Shown here in pieces: positions 7,229 to 15,621 of a DNA stretch of 24,772 nucleotides (the stretch's first letter is position 1; each line of letters begins with the position of its first letter). A model generated the notes under the pieces. It worked only from the letters and a program-made list of their open reading frames with translations, made no database searches and was not told the DNA's origin. The translations under genes and the position numbers were made by a program. The stretch comes from JBBDNC01 sp040877875. Lineage in GTDB: Bacteria > Bacteroidota > Rhodothermia > Balneolales > Balneolaceae. The stretch is taken from contig JBBDNC010000084.1 in assembly GCA_040877875.1 (NCBI GenBank), positions 1 to 24,772 on the forward strand, read 5' to 3'.

Positions 7229-7243
7229 CGTTAACCGTTAACG
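7229..7243. promoter_or_regulatory. 15-bp perfect palindrome upstream of ferritin
   Basis: CGTTAAC, one central C, then GTTAACG: a perfect 7+1+7 inverted repeat 165 bases ahead of the ferritin start. It is just downstream of the lipoprotein stop. It looks like an operator half-site pair; the binding protein is unknown. Confidence 0.3.
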
Positions 7244-7278
7244 GATTTAGTGCTGATTTCGTTGCAATTCCACGGATA

Positions 7279-8070
7279 TCAGGAGTCAATTTTTTCAAAT
7301 TCCGCCCTGAAATAGGTAAAGTACAAATCCGTCCTTCCTTCGAAGCCGGAACGGGTCCCGAAGAGGAGCCAGGCACGGCCATCGATGTCTGTGGTCACAG
7401 TGCCGTGTGCGGCATCACTAACAAGTTCCTTGATTTCGAATTCCGGGCCTTCCTCACAATCCCTTGAATTTGCGATATCTCCCAGAATGGCGTTAGGGTA
7501 CCATTCGGGAGAATCGTTTTGCTGCTGGAGATTCAGCCTGTAATATTCATTCGGTTCTTCCTCTATGACAGCTTCAGGTTTGAGGTCGCTTGCTGCGGCA
7601 ATGACTTTCACAGCTTCTCCCGGCGGTCCTCCAACACCCACGCAATTGGAAGGTGCTGAGGTTGCAAAACGAACGGTATAGCTTGTTTGATAAGAAGTAT
7701 TCGGTTCAAGTCCGTCTACCTGGCGCCGGAAAAGCATTTTTACATCGCCGCTGTGATTGACTGCCCGGATATAATGCGCCGAAGTTGTCGTGTCGAGGGG
7801 TTCGGGCAAGGCACGGTAATCCGCATGGAGTTTCATTTTTTCACCCCAGTCTACATTGTAATCCGAGAAGAACGCCTCCCACCCATGATCCGACTCATTG
7901 AAATCATATTGGAATACGGAAGATGCGGCAGAGTCATGGCTATCCAGCGTATCACAGCTCAGGATAAAAAACGGGATGAACAGGAACAAGAGTAGCTTGA
8001 ATCTTCTGTTGATTGCCTCTCTTTGGCAAGATGAAACAGTTTGAAAAGGTTGATAGTTGTGTTTATGCAT
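7279..8070 (-). CDS. Lipoprotein of unknown function
   Basis: A 263-residue protein that I do not recognise. After a basic N-region (REAINRRFK), a hydrophobic stretch LLLFLFIPFFILSC ends in a good lipobox with Cys39, so it should be lipidated and exported. The N-region is long, and no better internal start was found. The mature part is rich in beta-type sequence (FQYDFNESDHGWEAFFSDYN, YTVRFATSAP, GRAWLLFGTRSGFEGRTDLY) and looks like a jelly-roll or carbohydrate-binding-like fold, but I see no diagnostic motif. Two mature Cys (in SNCVGVGG and SRDCEEG) could form a disulfide. It is preceded by 275 bases with no gene and followed by the palindrome cluster before ferritin. It is probably transcribed alone. 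Confidence 0.75.
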   Translation of the reverse strand: MHKHNYQPFQTVSSCQREAINRRFKLLLFLFIPFFILSCDTLDSHDSAASSVFQYDFNESDHGWEAFFSDYNVDWGEKMKLHADYRALPEPLDTTTSAHYIRAVNHSGDVKMLFRRQVDGLEPNTSYQTSYTVRFATSAPSNCVGVGGPPGEAVKVIAAASDLKPEAVIEEEPNEYYRLNLQQQNDSPEWYPNAILGDIANSRDCEEGPEFEIKELVSDAAHGTVTTDIDGRAWLLFGTRSGFEGRTDLYFTYFRAEFEKIDS

Positions 8071-8345
8071 CGCGTGTTTTTCGTTTCATTTTCAGGTTTC
8101 AATTGGCACGTTCATTTGCATTACATAAGAGTGACGGGAGGTAACTATTTGGCTGAAGATTTTTTTGGATCTTCTCGGAAGGGAAAGCTTCTGAAAGTTA
8201 ACACGACTGAAATCATTTTTCATGTTCGGGTGTGATGAATCTATCGATTGCCGGAATCGATCGTCAGAATCTTCGGGGTACAGGATTCTCATAACGTATT
8301 CAAAGATTATTTCTTGCAGAAAAATGAAACCGGTTTTGGAAAGAG

Positions 8346-10088
8346 TCAGGTATTCGATTGTATAGGAGAAAATCGGGAAGTGTCAGAAAGATTCCGGTTT
8401 CCCGATTTTGTTTTGTGATACGTCACGGCATCGCTGACATCAAAGAAAAAATGCTCTTCTCCCACCAAAGTGGTAATTCCCGAGGTTTTCAATTTGTCCC
8501 GAACCGGGCCGATGGCACCGGCTATATAAAATCCAATTCGTCTGACCTGTAAATCCTGTATCAGGTTTTCAACGGTATGGATTCCCGTTGAATCGATGCT
8601 GTTGATCGCCGATGCATCGAGGATGACCACTTCAAGTTTTTCACCTTTTTTACCGGCAAGTTTATTGATTCGATTTAGAAAATGTTCTGTATTGGCAAAA
8701 TAGAGGGGGGCGTCAAATCTGAATATCAACACTTCTTCTGTCACCTCTGCTTTCGGGTAGCGACCTATATTTCTGAAATTATCAGTGTCGCCGAGTTGTC
8801 CCAATACAGTACTGTGGGGTCGTGTACTGCCGTAAATGACAATGACAAGTGAAAGAATTACACCTATTGCGATTCCTTCTTCAATTCCGAGGGTAAGGGT
8901 TGCAATAAATGTAACCGAGAGCATGGCCAGGTCTTTCCGGTCAGTCTTCCAGAGCCGGATCATTGTTTTGACGTCAAACAGGCCGGCAACTGCAATCATT
9001 ATAATAGCAGCCAGGACGGCACCGGGCAGATAATAGAAGAGGGGGGTAAGAAAGAGTACAGTGAGTGCAATCATCCCTGCAGTGATGATCGAGGCCATTC
9101 CCGTTCGTGCGCCAGCCTGGTCATTGACGGCCGACCGCGAAAAGCCTCCCGTAACGGGAAAAGACTGAAACAGGAAGCCGCCGATATTGGCAGCGCCAAG
9201 GGCAACTAGTTCCTGGTTGGCGTTTACCGGATAACCGTGTTTGTTGGCGATGACCTTTGCAACGGCATACGACTCCATATAACTTACCAGCGAGATGATG
9301 AGAACGGTTGGCAGGATTTGCCGAAGATCTGCCCATGTGAAGTCCTGCCATTCCGGGGCGGGGAGTCCGCGGGGAATCTCGCCGATAATGGAGACACCGG
9401 CGGAATTTAATTGAAAGAAGGCTGTAATGAGAGTTCCAGCCGCTACGACGATCAAGGCGGAGGGAAACGTCCGCTTCCACTTTCGGATCCATAATATCGT
9501 CCCTATGGATCCCAGGCCGATCAAAGAAGTGTACGGGTTGATTTCATCGATATTCCGGAAGGCCCCGGTTACAACTTCGTGGATATAATTGGTTTGGGGC
9601 AGGTCAATTCCCAAAAGATTGCGGACCTGGCTGGCGGCGATGATCAAGGCTGCAGCGGATGTAAAACCACTCAGGACGGGATGTGACAGGAAATTAACGA
9701 GAAAGCCCATTCTCAGGACACCCATCAGAAACTGGACGAGGCCCACTCCGAGAGCTGTTAGTATAGCCAGCCGGATGAAGCGGTCGCTCCCCACTTCGGC
9801 AAATTCACCGATCCCTGCCACGACTAACAGGGCGACCATGGCTACAGGCCCAACAGCAAGTTGACGGGAAGTACCGAGGCCTGCATAGATTATCAGGGGG
9901 ACAATGGAGGCATACAAGCCATATACCGGAGGCATTCCGGCAAGCACTGCGTAGGCCATTCCCTGGGGGATCAGCATGATGGCTACGGTGAGCCCCGCAT
10001 TTAAATCTCCCTTGAAATGGTCCGTCGTGTAGGAACGGATCCAGTCAAGAATAGGAATAAAGGAATGGACGTCAGAGGGTTTGGACAT
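8346..10088 (-). CDS. SulP-family inorganic anion transporter with C-terminal STAS domain
   Basis: A 580-residue inner-membrane transporter (SLC26/SulP family). The N-terminal signature LIPQGMAYAVLAGMPPVYGL is the classic SulP motif in the first membrane helices. Further hydrophobic segments run to about residue 425 (GFTSAAALIIAASQV, PVTGGFSRSAVNDQAGARTG, IGVILSLVIVIYG). Residues about 440-560 are a STAS domain carrying VVILDASAINSIDSTGIH, the loop that in anti-sigma antagonists holds the phosphorylated Ser. Length is normal for the family. Members move sulfate, bicarbonate or other anions and the substrate cannot be read from sequence. It starts 53 bases after the stop of the persulfide dioxygenase-rhodanese gene on the same strand, so the two are probably an operon, which favours a sulfur oxyanion. 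Confidence 0.93.
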   Translation of the reverse strand: MSKPSDVHSFIPILDWIRSYTTDHFKGDLNAGLTVAIMLIPQGMAYAVLAGMPPVYGLYASIVPLIIYAGLGTSRQLAVGPVAMVALLVVAGIGEFAEVGSDRFIRLAILTALGVGLVQFLMGVLRMGFLVNFLSHPVLSGFTSAAALIIAASQVRNLLGIDLPQTNYIHEVVTGAFRNIDEINPYTSLIGLGSIGTILWIRKWKRTFPSALIVVAAGTLITAFFQLNSAGVSIIGEIPRGLPAPEWQDFTWADLRQILPTVLIISLVSYMESYAVAKVIANKHGYPVNANQELVALGAANIGGFLFQSFPVTGGFSRSAVNDQAGARTGMASIITAGMIALTVLFLTPLFYYLPGAVLAAIIMIAVAGLFDVKTMIRLWKTDRKDLAMLSVTFIATLTLGIEEGIAIGVILSLVIVIYGSTRPHSTVLGQLGDTDNFRNIGRYPKAEVTEEVLIFRFDAPLYFANTEHFLNRINKLAGKKGEKLEVVILDASAINSIDSTGIHTVENLIQDLQVRRIGFYIAGAIGPVRDKLKTSGITTLVGEEHFFFDVSDAVTYHKTKSGNRNLSDTSRFSPIQSNT

Positions 10089-10141
10089 CGAGTTTGAGAT
10101 TTAAAGAGAGTCACGACAGCAGCAATCCGGGTGAACTCACC

Positions 10142-11575
10142 TTACACGGTTGCAGAGGATGGAGTTGTGATATTATCCTGAGAGCGGGGATTGAATTCAT
10201 CATCGATCTGAATCAGTCGATATCCGTGTCGTTTAAGAAAGGCTGCCGCCACAGCGGAACGGGCGCCTGTTTGACAGTGCACCAGCCATGTTTTGTCGCC
10301 CGGCAGCTTATGCAGATTCTCTGCCAGTCGTGTATGGGCAATGTTCAATGCCTTCGGGAGGTGTCCCTGTTCGAATTCGGATGATTTTCGAACATCCAGA
10401 ACCGCATACTTCTCGTCATTTTGATAAGCCTCAACAGTTTCGAAATCTGCAACTTTCAACTGCTCGAGTGCTCCTCCCTGATCCCCATACTTCTGCAGAT
10501 CCACCGGTGTTATGAATCCGGCTATATGATCCAGTCCGATTCTAATCAGGTCGGTTATGGCCTCTTTCAGGCGGTTCTCTTCCACAATTAAATAAATCGT
10601 TTCATTTTCGGTGATATAGGATCCGGCAACCGTATTGAATTGTTTGTTCAGGGGAGAGAGCAGTGAGCCGGGAAGGTGGCCACCGGAGTACTCCTGTCGT
10701 GACCGCGTATCCAGCAGGACAACATCCGTATTCCCGGAGATGTCCGTAAGTTCTTCCGGAGTCAGCCGTTCAGGCTGCGGTATACCGTCCAGTAATTTCG
10801 GGCCCCTCTTATTCTCCCGTTTCATCCGTGCAAAATAGAGAGGGGGCTCAGGTTGTCCGTCGAGAATAAATTTTACAAAATTATCTTCGCTCTCCGAAGC
10901 TTTGATCGAAGGATTGGTTCTCAGTTCATATCCAACGGTACTTTCAGGAATGGCTCCCAGTGCTTTTCCGCAGGCGCTTCCGGCACCGTGTCCGGGCCAT
11001 ACTTGCAGGTATTCCGGCAATTGCCTGAAATTTTCTACCGAATGGAAGAGCGTCCTGGCTGAAGGTACCATGATACCGGCCTGACCGGCGGCTGATTCAA
11101 GCAAGTCGGGCCGGCCCACATCCCCGACAAATACAAAGTCGCCGGTGACGATCCCTATCGGCTCTTCAGAAGCTGCACCATCGGTGATAAAATAACTCAG
11201 ATGTTCCGGGGTATGGCCGGGAGTATGCCACACCTTGAACTTGATATTGCCAATTTCGAATTTATCCCCGTCTTTCAGGGTTAGATAGTCGTACTTGCTA
11301 TTGATCAGCCATTCATACTTCCAGTCCGGCCCTCCCTCGTCAGAGGCATAAACTTTCACTCCCCTCTCGGCAAATTCTCTCAGGCCTGAGAGATAGTCGG
11401 CATGAATATGCGTATCGGCTGCAGCTACGATCGTGAGGTTTTCCTGTTCAGCTTCCCGGATATAGGTATCAATATCCCGCATCGGATCGATGATCAGGGC
11501 TGTTCCGTTTGCCTGGCATCCGACCAGGTATGAGTACTGGGCTAATTTATTATCAAAAATTTGTTTAAAGTACAT
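10142..11575 (-). CDS. MBL-fold persulfide dioxygenase-like protein fused to two rhodanese domains
   Basis: A 477-residue cytoplasmic fusion resembling the CstB/BLH (ETHE1-rhodanese) group that oxidises persulfides to sulfite or thiosulfate. Residues 1-250 form the metallo-beta-lactamase fold: THIHADYLSG (His56, His58, Asp60), TPGHTPEHLSY (His121), VTGDFVFVGDVGRPDL (Asp146) and PGHGAGS (His196). By analogy with ETHE1, Fe(II) would be held by His56, His121 and Asp146. The first rhodanese domain (about 272-355) has IYLIVEENRLK where the catalytic Cys loop should be, so it is probably inactive. The second (about 378-460) keeps LVHCQTGARS with Cys434. The start has AGGA eight bases upstream. It leads into the SulP gene 53 bases later. 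A gene of this type usually answers sulfide or polysulfide stress; no regulator is intact nearby. Confidence 0.9.
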   Translation of the reverse strand: MYFKQIFDNKLAQYSYLVGCQANGTALIIDPMRDIDTYIREAEQENLTIVAAADTHIHADYLSGLREFAERGVKVYASDEGGPDWKYEWLINSKYDYLTLKDGDKFEIGNIKFKVWHTPGHTPEHLSYFITDGAASEEPIGIVTGDFVFVGDVGRPDLLESAAGQAGIMVPSARTLFHSVENFRQLPEYLQVWPGHGAGSACGKALGAIPESTVGYELRTNPSIKASESEDNFVKFILDGQPEPPLYFARMKRENKRGPKLLDGIPQPERLTPEELTDISGNTDVVLLDTRSRQEYSGGHLPGSLLSPLNKQFNTVAGSYITENETIYLIVEENRLKEAITDLIRIGLDHIAGFITPVDLQKYGDQGGALEQLKVADFETVEAYQNDEKYAVLDVRKSSEFEQGHLPKALNIAHTRLAENLHKLPGDKTWLVHCQTGARSAVAAAFLKRHGYRLIQIDDEFNPRSQDNITTPSSATV

Positions 11576-11652
11576 GGCAGTTTCCTTGTGTTCATTTTAA
11601 CCACCTGGATAAAGGAACGGCACCTTTATAGATTGATTAAGAGCCGTTTACG

Positions 11653-11880
11653 ATGATGGATAAACCGGTTTACTATTCGTGTCGTGTCAACCATACTCTT
11701 ACGGGGCTCCAACGGCTGGCGGAATCTCTTCGACAACCCCATATCGCAGGGTTGACATGACATTAGAAACGACATTATAGAAATAAAAAGGACCTCTACG
11801 AAATGCTGCTTGAACGTGCATCGGATGCATCCAGGTTTAACCAGGGATGTACCCTTGAAAGAGATCACCCCGGATTGTAA
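11653..11880 (+). pseudogene. Possible decayed regulator gene (TetR-like HTH remnant)
   Basis: The 348 bases between two minus-strand genes (11576-11923) hold no intact gene. On the plus strand one reading frame runs from ATG 11653 to TAA 11880 and is broken only by TGA at 11758 and TAG at 11764. Before the stops it reads ...LAESLRQPHIAGLT; after them HYRNKKDLYEMLLERASDAS, which resembles the end of a TetR-type helix-turn-helix (a [LY]xxFxNKxDLYExLL pattern). The resemblance is short and the upstream half is not clearly TetR-like. A chance reading cannot be excluded. An overlapping minus-strand frame at 11626-11868 looks non-coding. Confidence 0.25.
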
Positions 11881-11923
11881 TCAAAACAGGTAAAATCGTA
11901 CCCGGAGTCTGTCGGAGGGGAGC

Positions 11924-12265
11924 TCAGAAATTCTCCCGGAAAAGTTTCCCTGCTTTTGCCGCCCAGACAAAATCACTTTCAGACAGCCCGTCAATCGCGT
12001 GGGTATAAACTTTCAGCTTTACCTGTCCCCACGTCAGATAGATTTCCGGGTGATGGCCCTGTTCTTCCGACATTTCTCCTACCTGGTTGACATAGTCGAG
12101 AGCTTCTACGAAATTTTCAAATTCAAACTCCCGTTTCAGATGGTGTTCCTCTTCTACTTTCCAGGGCCCGTCGAGTTGATCGTGAAGCTTTTGCAGTTCT
12201 TTCCCTTTCAGAACGGGGGTATCACCCCGGCAGGGGACGCATTGTTGTTCAGCCAGTTCTTCCAT
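11924..12265 (-). CDS. phhB: Pterin-4a-carbinolamine dehydratase
   Basis: A 113-residue small enzyme that dehydrates 4a-hydroxytetrahydrobiopterin and so regenerates pterin cofactor for aromatic amino acid hydroxylases; members are also found with molybdopterin or folate metabolism. The family signature is intact near residues 68-99: EEQGHHPEIYLTW followed by KVYTHAIDGLSESDF, with the catalytic His pair HHP, a later His in YTHA and the conserved Asp. Length is typical. The first residues (EQQCVPCRGDTPVLKGKEL) match the usual N-terminal Cys-containing lead of the family. No aromatic amino acid hydroxylase gene is visible in the window, so its partner is elsewhere or it has another role. It appears to be a single-gene unit; the 263 bases upstream of it hold no gene. 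Confidence 0.93.
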   Translation of the reverse strand: MEELAEQQCVPCRGDTPVLKGKELQKLHDQLDGPWKVEEEHHLKREFEFENFVEALDYVNQVGEMSEEQGHHPEIYLTWGQVKLKVYTHAIDGLSESDFVWAAKAGKLFRENF

Positions 12266-12528
12266 GATTGTTAATCCCTGTATTTTTTACTTTGCTTTTT
12301 CGTTCACAATCCGGGTTTTGTCCAGTTCACAAACACGGATAGTCAGTCAATGTAACACGTTTATCCCCGTATGGCATTCCATAATCACCAAGGTAATTAA
12401 TTATTCAAAAGTATTAACATTAACCAACACTATTGCTATTATCAGGTACTCTTTGAAATAGACAGCAGGTCCCGTTTCAGCCTGTTATGAACGATTCAGG
12501 AATGGATAAAGACTTTGGAAAGTTATGA

Positions 12529-13446
12529 ATGCTTATGTTGAGTGAAAAAACTATGATTCAGGATTTGGGAGAGTCAGTCGAAAACTCCGGGAAAAGCCAC
12601 TCTTCTTCTTTTCTTCTTGCGGCAGATCATCTTGCCGTTGGTTTTTTGAGTCTTTCAGGGCTGTTACTTCTGACCTTTGCGGTTTCGGAAACCGTCTATT
12701 TGAAATTCGGTCTTGGAAACCTGGCAGGGGCCTGGCTGATCTGGCAGGGAGCGAAGCGTACTCCGGGGACCTGGCTTGCCGGGCTTTTCCGAATTGTATA
12801 TCCGCTGGCTGTGATTAGTGTAACCCATCTGGAAGTCGAATTATTTATCCATATGATCTATGGAGCTGATTTCACATTTGATGCTCTGATCAGCGGTTGG
12901 GATAACTTCTTGTTTGGTATGAACCCTCACCTGCACTTCCATACCGTTTTGACTCAATGGTACTGGGTTGAGCTCATGCATCTGTTCTATCTAAACTATT
13001 ATTTTTTATTAATCGGCAGTATCACATGGGTATATCTGAAACGGAATGATGATTTTGCCCATTTTGTATTTGTCTATTTGGGGATTTTTTTAACCTTTGT
13101 GGTCATCTACAGTTTTTTCCCCGTCGTAGGTCCGGTTTCCGAGAGGGGTGGAATTTTTCCGGAAACAGGTTGGTTGACAAACCTGGTCGATTTTCTTTTT
13201 TTTATCGGGGCACCGGATGGCGCAGCGTTTCCCAGTTCACATGTCGGGCAAAGTGTGGGAATTTACCTGCTTCTCCAACCCATTCACAGATATGCAAAAA
13301 CCGGTATCCGGCTGGTGATTCTGGGGATCGGGATCTCCATGATTTATGTGTTTATCCACTATGCTATTGATGCCATTGCAGGTTTTTTTGCCGGGTGGTT
13401 ACTGTATCATCTCTGGAATCGGTTCTATCATTATTTAAAAACTTGA
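12529..13446 (+). CDS. Membrane PAP2-superfamily protein (PAP2_3/inositol phosphorylceramide synthase-like)
   Basis: A 305-residue multi-span membrane protein with about six hydrophobic helices. PAP2 signatures are visible: AAFPSSHVGQSVG near residues 232-244 (the C2 motif with its His) and YVFIHYAIDAIAGFFAGW near 272-289 (the C3 motif, with nucleophilic His and Asp). An upstream segment WDNFLFGMNP and the arrangement of long N-terminal helices are like the PAP2_3 branch, which includes Aur1-type inositol phosphorylceramide synthases and bacterial lipid head-group transferases, rather than small phosphatases. It would move or remove a phospho-head group on a membrane lipid; the substrate is unknown. 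Start 12529 has GGAAA seven bases upstream; ATG 12535 is also possible, and ATG 12525 runs into a stop. No co-directional partner is close (292 bases to the next gene). Confidence 0.85.
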   Translation: MLMLSEKTMIQDLGESVENSGKSHSSSFLLAADHLAVGFLSLSGLLLLTFAVSETVYLKFGLGNLAGAWLIWQGAKRTPGTWLAGLFRIVYPLAVISVTHLEVELFIHMIYGADFTFDALISGWDNFLFGMNPHLHFHTVLTQWYWVELMHLFYLNYYFLLIGSITWVYLKRNDDFAHFVFVYLGIFLTFVVIYSFFPVVGPVSERGGIFPETGWLTNLVDFLFFIGAPDGAAFPSSHVGQSVGIYLLLQPIHRYAKTGIRLVILGIGISMIYVFIHYAIDAIAGFFAGWLLYHLWNRFYHYLKT

Positions 13447-13738
13447 GGAAGCCTTGAAATTCAGAATTTCACGAGCGAAGGTGAATGGATTCGCGAGCTG
13501 GAGCATACTTAAATACGGGCGGGTATCCGAAAAACAGACAGATGATTAGGAATTTTAGTTTATTAACTGCTATTTTCACATGAAATTAAAACCTGGAACT
13601 GTAATTGCGATTTAATCCATCTACCGGCCGCGAATTTGCACAGGCTTGTGTGGTAAAGTCTACCGAGCCGTAAGGTATGGACAGTTGTTGCGAGAAGTAG
13701 TCGTGGGAACAGCCGCTGCCGGACATTTGAAACTGAAT

Positions 13739-14527
13739 ATGAAAAAAGAACTATTTTCGTTATCGGATAAAACTGCCGTGATCACGGGTGCGGCCAAGGG
13801 GATTGGCCGGAGTATAGCCATGCTATTTGCAGAGCGCGGGGCTGATGTGCATATTCTCGACCTGGATGAAGAAGGGGCTGAGGCGACGGTTGACGAGATT
13901 CATCAAAATAAGGGGAAAGCCTTTTTCTATAAAGCCAATGTAGCCCGTCAGGAGGATGTCCACAGGGCGTTTGAAGACATTTTTCAGCATCACGGCCGGT
14001 TGAATATCCTGGTCAATAATGCCGGGATTGCTCATATTGGCAATGTTGAAGAGACGGCCGAAGAGGACTTTGACCGGATTTTTTCAGTCAATGTTAAAGG
14101 CGTTTACAACTGCCTGCTTGCCGGCGTGGGAAAAATGAAACAAAGCGGGGGCGGGGTGATATTGAATATGGCTTCTGTCGCCTCCTATTTGGGGATTTCC
14201 GACCGGTTTGCGTATTCAGCGAGCAAAGGGGCGGTATTGACGATGACGTACTCGGTGGCCAAAGATTATGTGGAGGACAATATCCGATGCAATGCGATCT
14301 CCCCGGCCCGGGTGCACACGCCTTTTGTCGATGGATATTTAAAGCAGAACTATCCGGGACGGGAACAGGAAATGTTTGAACAACTTTCAGCCACCCAGCC
14401 GATCGGTCGGATGGGCAAACCGGAAGAGATTGCATCTCTTGCCTTGTATTTATGCTCGGACGACGCAGCGTTTATTACGGGCTCGAATTATCCGATCGAC
14501 GGCGGGTTTACGACGCTGAATACTTGA
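13739..14527 (+). CDS. SDR-family oxidoreductase, probable 2-keto-3-deoxy-fuconate/rhamnonate-type dehydrogenase
   Basis: A 262-residue classical short-chain dehydrogenase. It has TGAAKGIGRS (nucleotide-binding glycine motif), Asp-containing HILDLDEE after the second strand (NAD preference), NNAG, catalytic Ser in NMASVAS and YSASK with the Tyr/Lys pair. The region ISPARVHTPFVDGYL and PIGRMGKPEEIA resembles dehydrogenases that oxidise 2-keto-3-deoxy-L-fuconate or -L-rhamnonate to the 2,4-diketo acid. I chose ATG 13739 because the fold begins right after it; the frame extends to 13646, but that adds 31 residues unlike any SDR N-terminus. The gene leads a four-gene group with an FAH hydrolase, a second SDR and a lactonase, which fits the pathway. 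Sugar identity is inferred. Confidence 0.9.
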   Translation: MKKELFSLSDKTAVITGAAKGIGRSIAMLFAERGADVHILDLDEEGAEATVDEIHQNKGKAFFYKANVARQEDVHRAFEDIFQHHGRLNILVNNAGIAHIGNVEETAEEDFDRIFSVNVKGVYNCLLAGVGKMKQSGGGVILNMASVASYLGISDRFAYSASKGAVLTMTYSVAKDYVEDNIRCNAISPARVHTPFVDGYLKQNYPGREQEMFEQLSATQPIGRMGKPEEIASLALYLCSDDAAFITGSNYPIDGGFTTLNT

Positions 14528-14630
14528 ATTCAGGACAAACAGATATCCGCCGTTGGGAAGTTCCGGGCTTGCTATCCAGTCAGGCGCTGGAGGGTGAAGG
14601 GATGTTTTTTGAATTTCTTCCATGCCCAAA

Positions 14631-14644
14631 CGCGGTATGCCGCG
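14631..14644. repeat. Perfect GC hairpin in the gap after the first SDR gene
   Basis: CGCGG, TATG, CCGCG: a five-base perfect stem with a four-base loop in the 218-base gap between the first SDR and the FAH-family gene. No T-run follows. It could be a dispersed intergenic repeat, an RNA-processing hairpin or an attenuating structure that splits the cluster. Confidence 0.3.
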
Positions 14645-14745
14645 CGGGATCAGCACGTTACAGTATAAATAATCTAACAACCTGAATTGAGGGCGGTTTA
14701 AAAACGCACCCGATTCTATCACTTAAAAAAACAGTTTTACAACTT

Positions 14746-15606
14746 ATGAAATTAATTCGCTTTGGAATTCCCGGCCAGGAGAAACCCGGTGTCGTTTTAC
14801 CGGACGGTAAACGAATCGACGTCAGTGCTTTCGGTGAAGATTTTGACAGTGCCTTTTTCGCCTCGGACGGTTTATCGCGACTGCAATCCTGGCTGGATTC
14901 ACATGCTGCCTCAGCCCCGGAAATAGAGGAAATGGCTCGTCTGGCCGCCCCGGTTGCCCGCCCCGGCAAGCTTGTTTGTATCGGGCTGAACTATGAAGAT
15001 CATGCCCGGGAAGGGGGAATGGACCTGCCGGAAGAACCCATACTGTTTTTCAAGGCGACCTCATCGATAGTCGGCCCGTTTGACGATGTGATCATTCCGA
15101 AAAACAGTACCAAAACAGACTGGGAAGTCGAACTGGCTGTGATCATCGGTAAGAAAGCATCGTACGTATCGAAATCGGAGGCGATGGAGTATGTGGCCGG
15201 ATATTGTGTTCATAATGATGTAAGTGAACGGGAATTTCAGCTTGAGCGGGGAGGTCAGTGGGTGAAAGGCAAAAGCTGTGATACCTTTGCACCGCTGGGC
15301 CCGTATTTGACGACAGCAGATGAGGTGGAGGATGTTCATCATTTAAAACTTTGGCTGAAAGTGAACGGGGAGATCAAGCAGGACGGAAATACCTCGGATT
15401 TGATTTTTAATATCCCTTACCTGGTCAGTTATATTTCACAATTCATGACCCTTCATCCCGGGGATATTATATCTACGGGAACCCCTGCAGGAGTAGGGCT
15501 TGGGTTTGACCCTCCCCAGTATTTGAAACCGGGAGATCTCGTGGAACTGGGCATTGAGGGACTGGGAGAAGCCCGTCAGCATTTGAAAGAATATCATCCA
15601 TCATAA
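14746..15606 (+). CDS. Fumarylacetoacetate hydrolase-family protein, probable 2,4-diketo-3-deoxy-sugar-acid hydrolase
   Basis: A 286-residue enzyme of the FAH superfamily, which cleaves C-C bonds in beta-diketo acids using a divalent metal. A short N-terminal domain (MKLIRFGIPGQEKPGVVLPD) is followed by the catalytic domain from about residue 70: KLVCIGLNYEDHARE, PILFFKATSSIVGP, then DWEVELAVIIG with two metal-ligand Glu, and HNDVSEREFQ with the metal-ligand Asp. GDIISTGTPAGVGLG is the typical closing motif. In the L-fucose and L-rhamnose non-phosphorylative pathways this family splits the 2,4-diketo-3-deoxy acid into pyruvate and lactate; ureidoglycolate lyase is the other common annotation. 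Flanking SDR genes and a lactonase favour the sugar role. It starts 218 bases after the first SDR and ends 15 bases before the second. Confidence 0.9.
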   Translation: MKLIRFGIPGQEKPGVVLPDGKRIDVSAFGEDFDSAFFASDGLSRLQSWLDSHAASAPEIEEMARLAAPVARPGKLVCIGLNYEDHAREGGMDLPEEPILFFKATSSIVGPFDDVIIPKNSTKTDWEVELAVIIGKKASYVSKSEAMEYVAGYCVHNDVSEREFQLERGGQWVKGKSCDTFAPLGPYLTTADEVEDVHHLKLWLKVNGEIKQDGNTSDLIFNIPYLVSYISQFMTLHPGDIISTGTPAGVGLGFDPPQYLKPGDLVELGIEGLGEARQHLKEYHPS

Positions 15607-15621
15607 CAAAAACCGGAAAAG

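Noticed and set aside
8041..8292. Short ORFs on both strands in the gap between the lipoprotein and SulP genes
   Set aside because: No start context, no recognisable sequence and they overlap one another; I treat 8071-8345 as non-coding.
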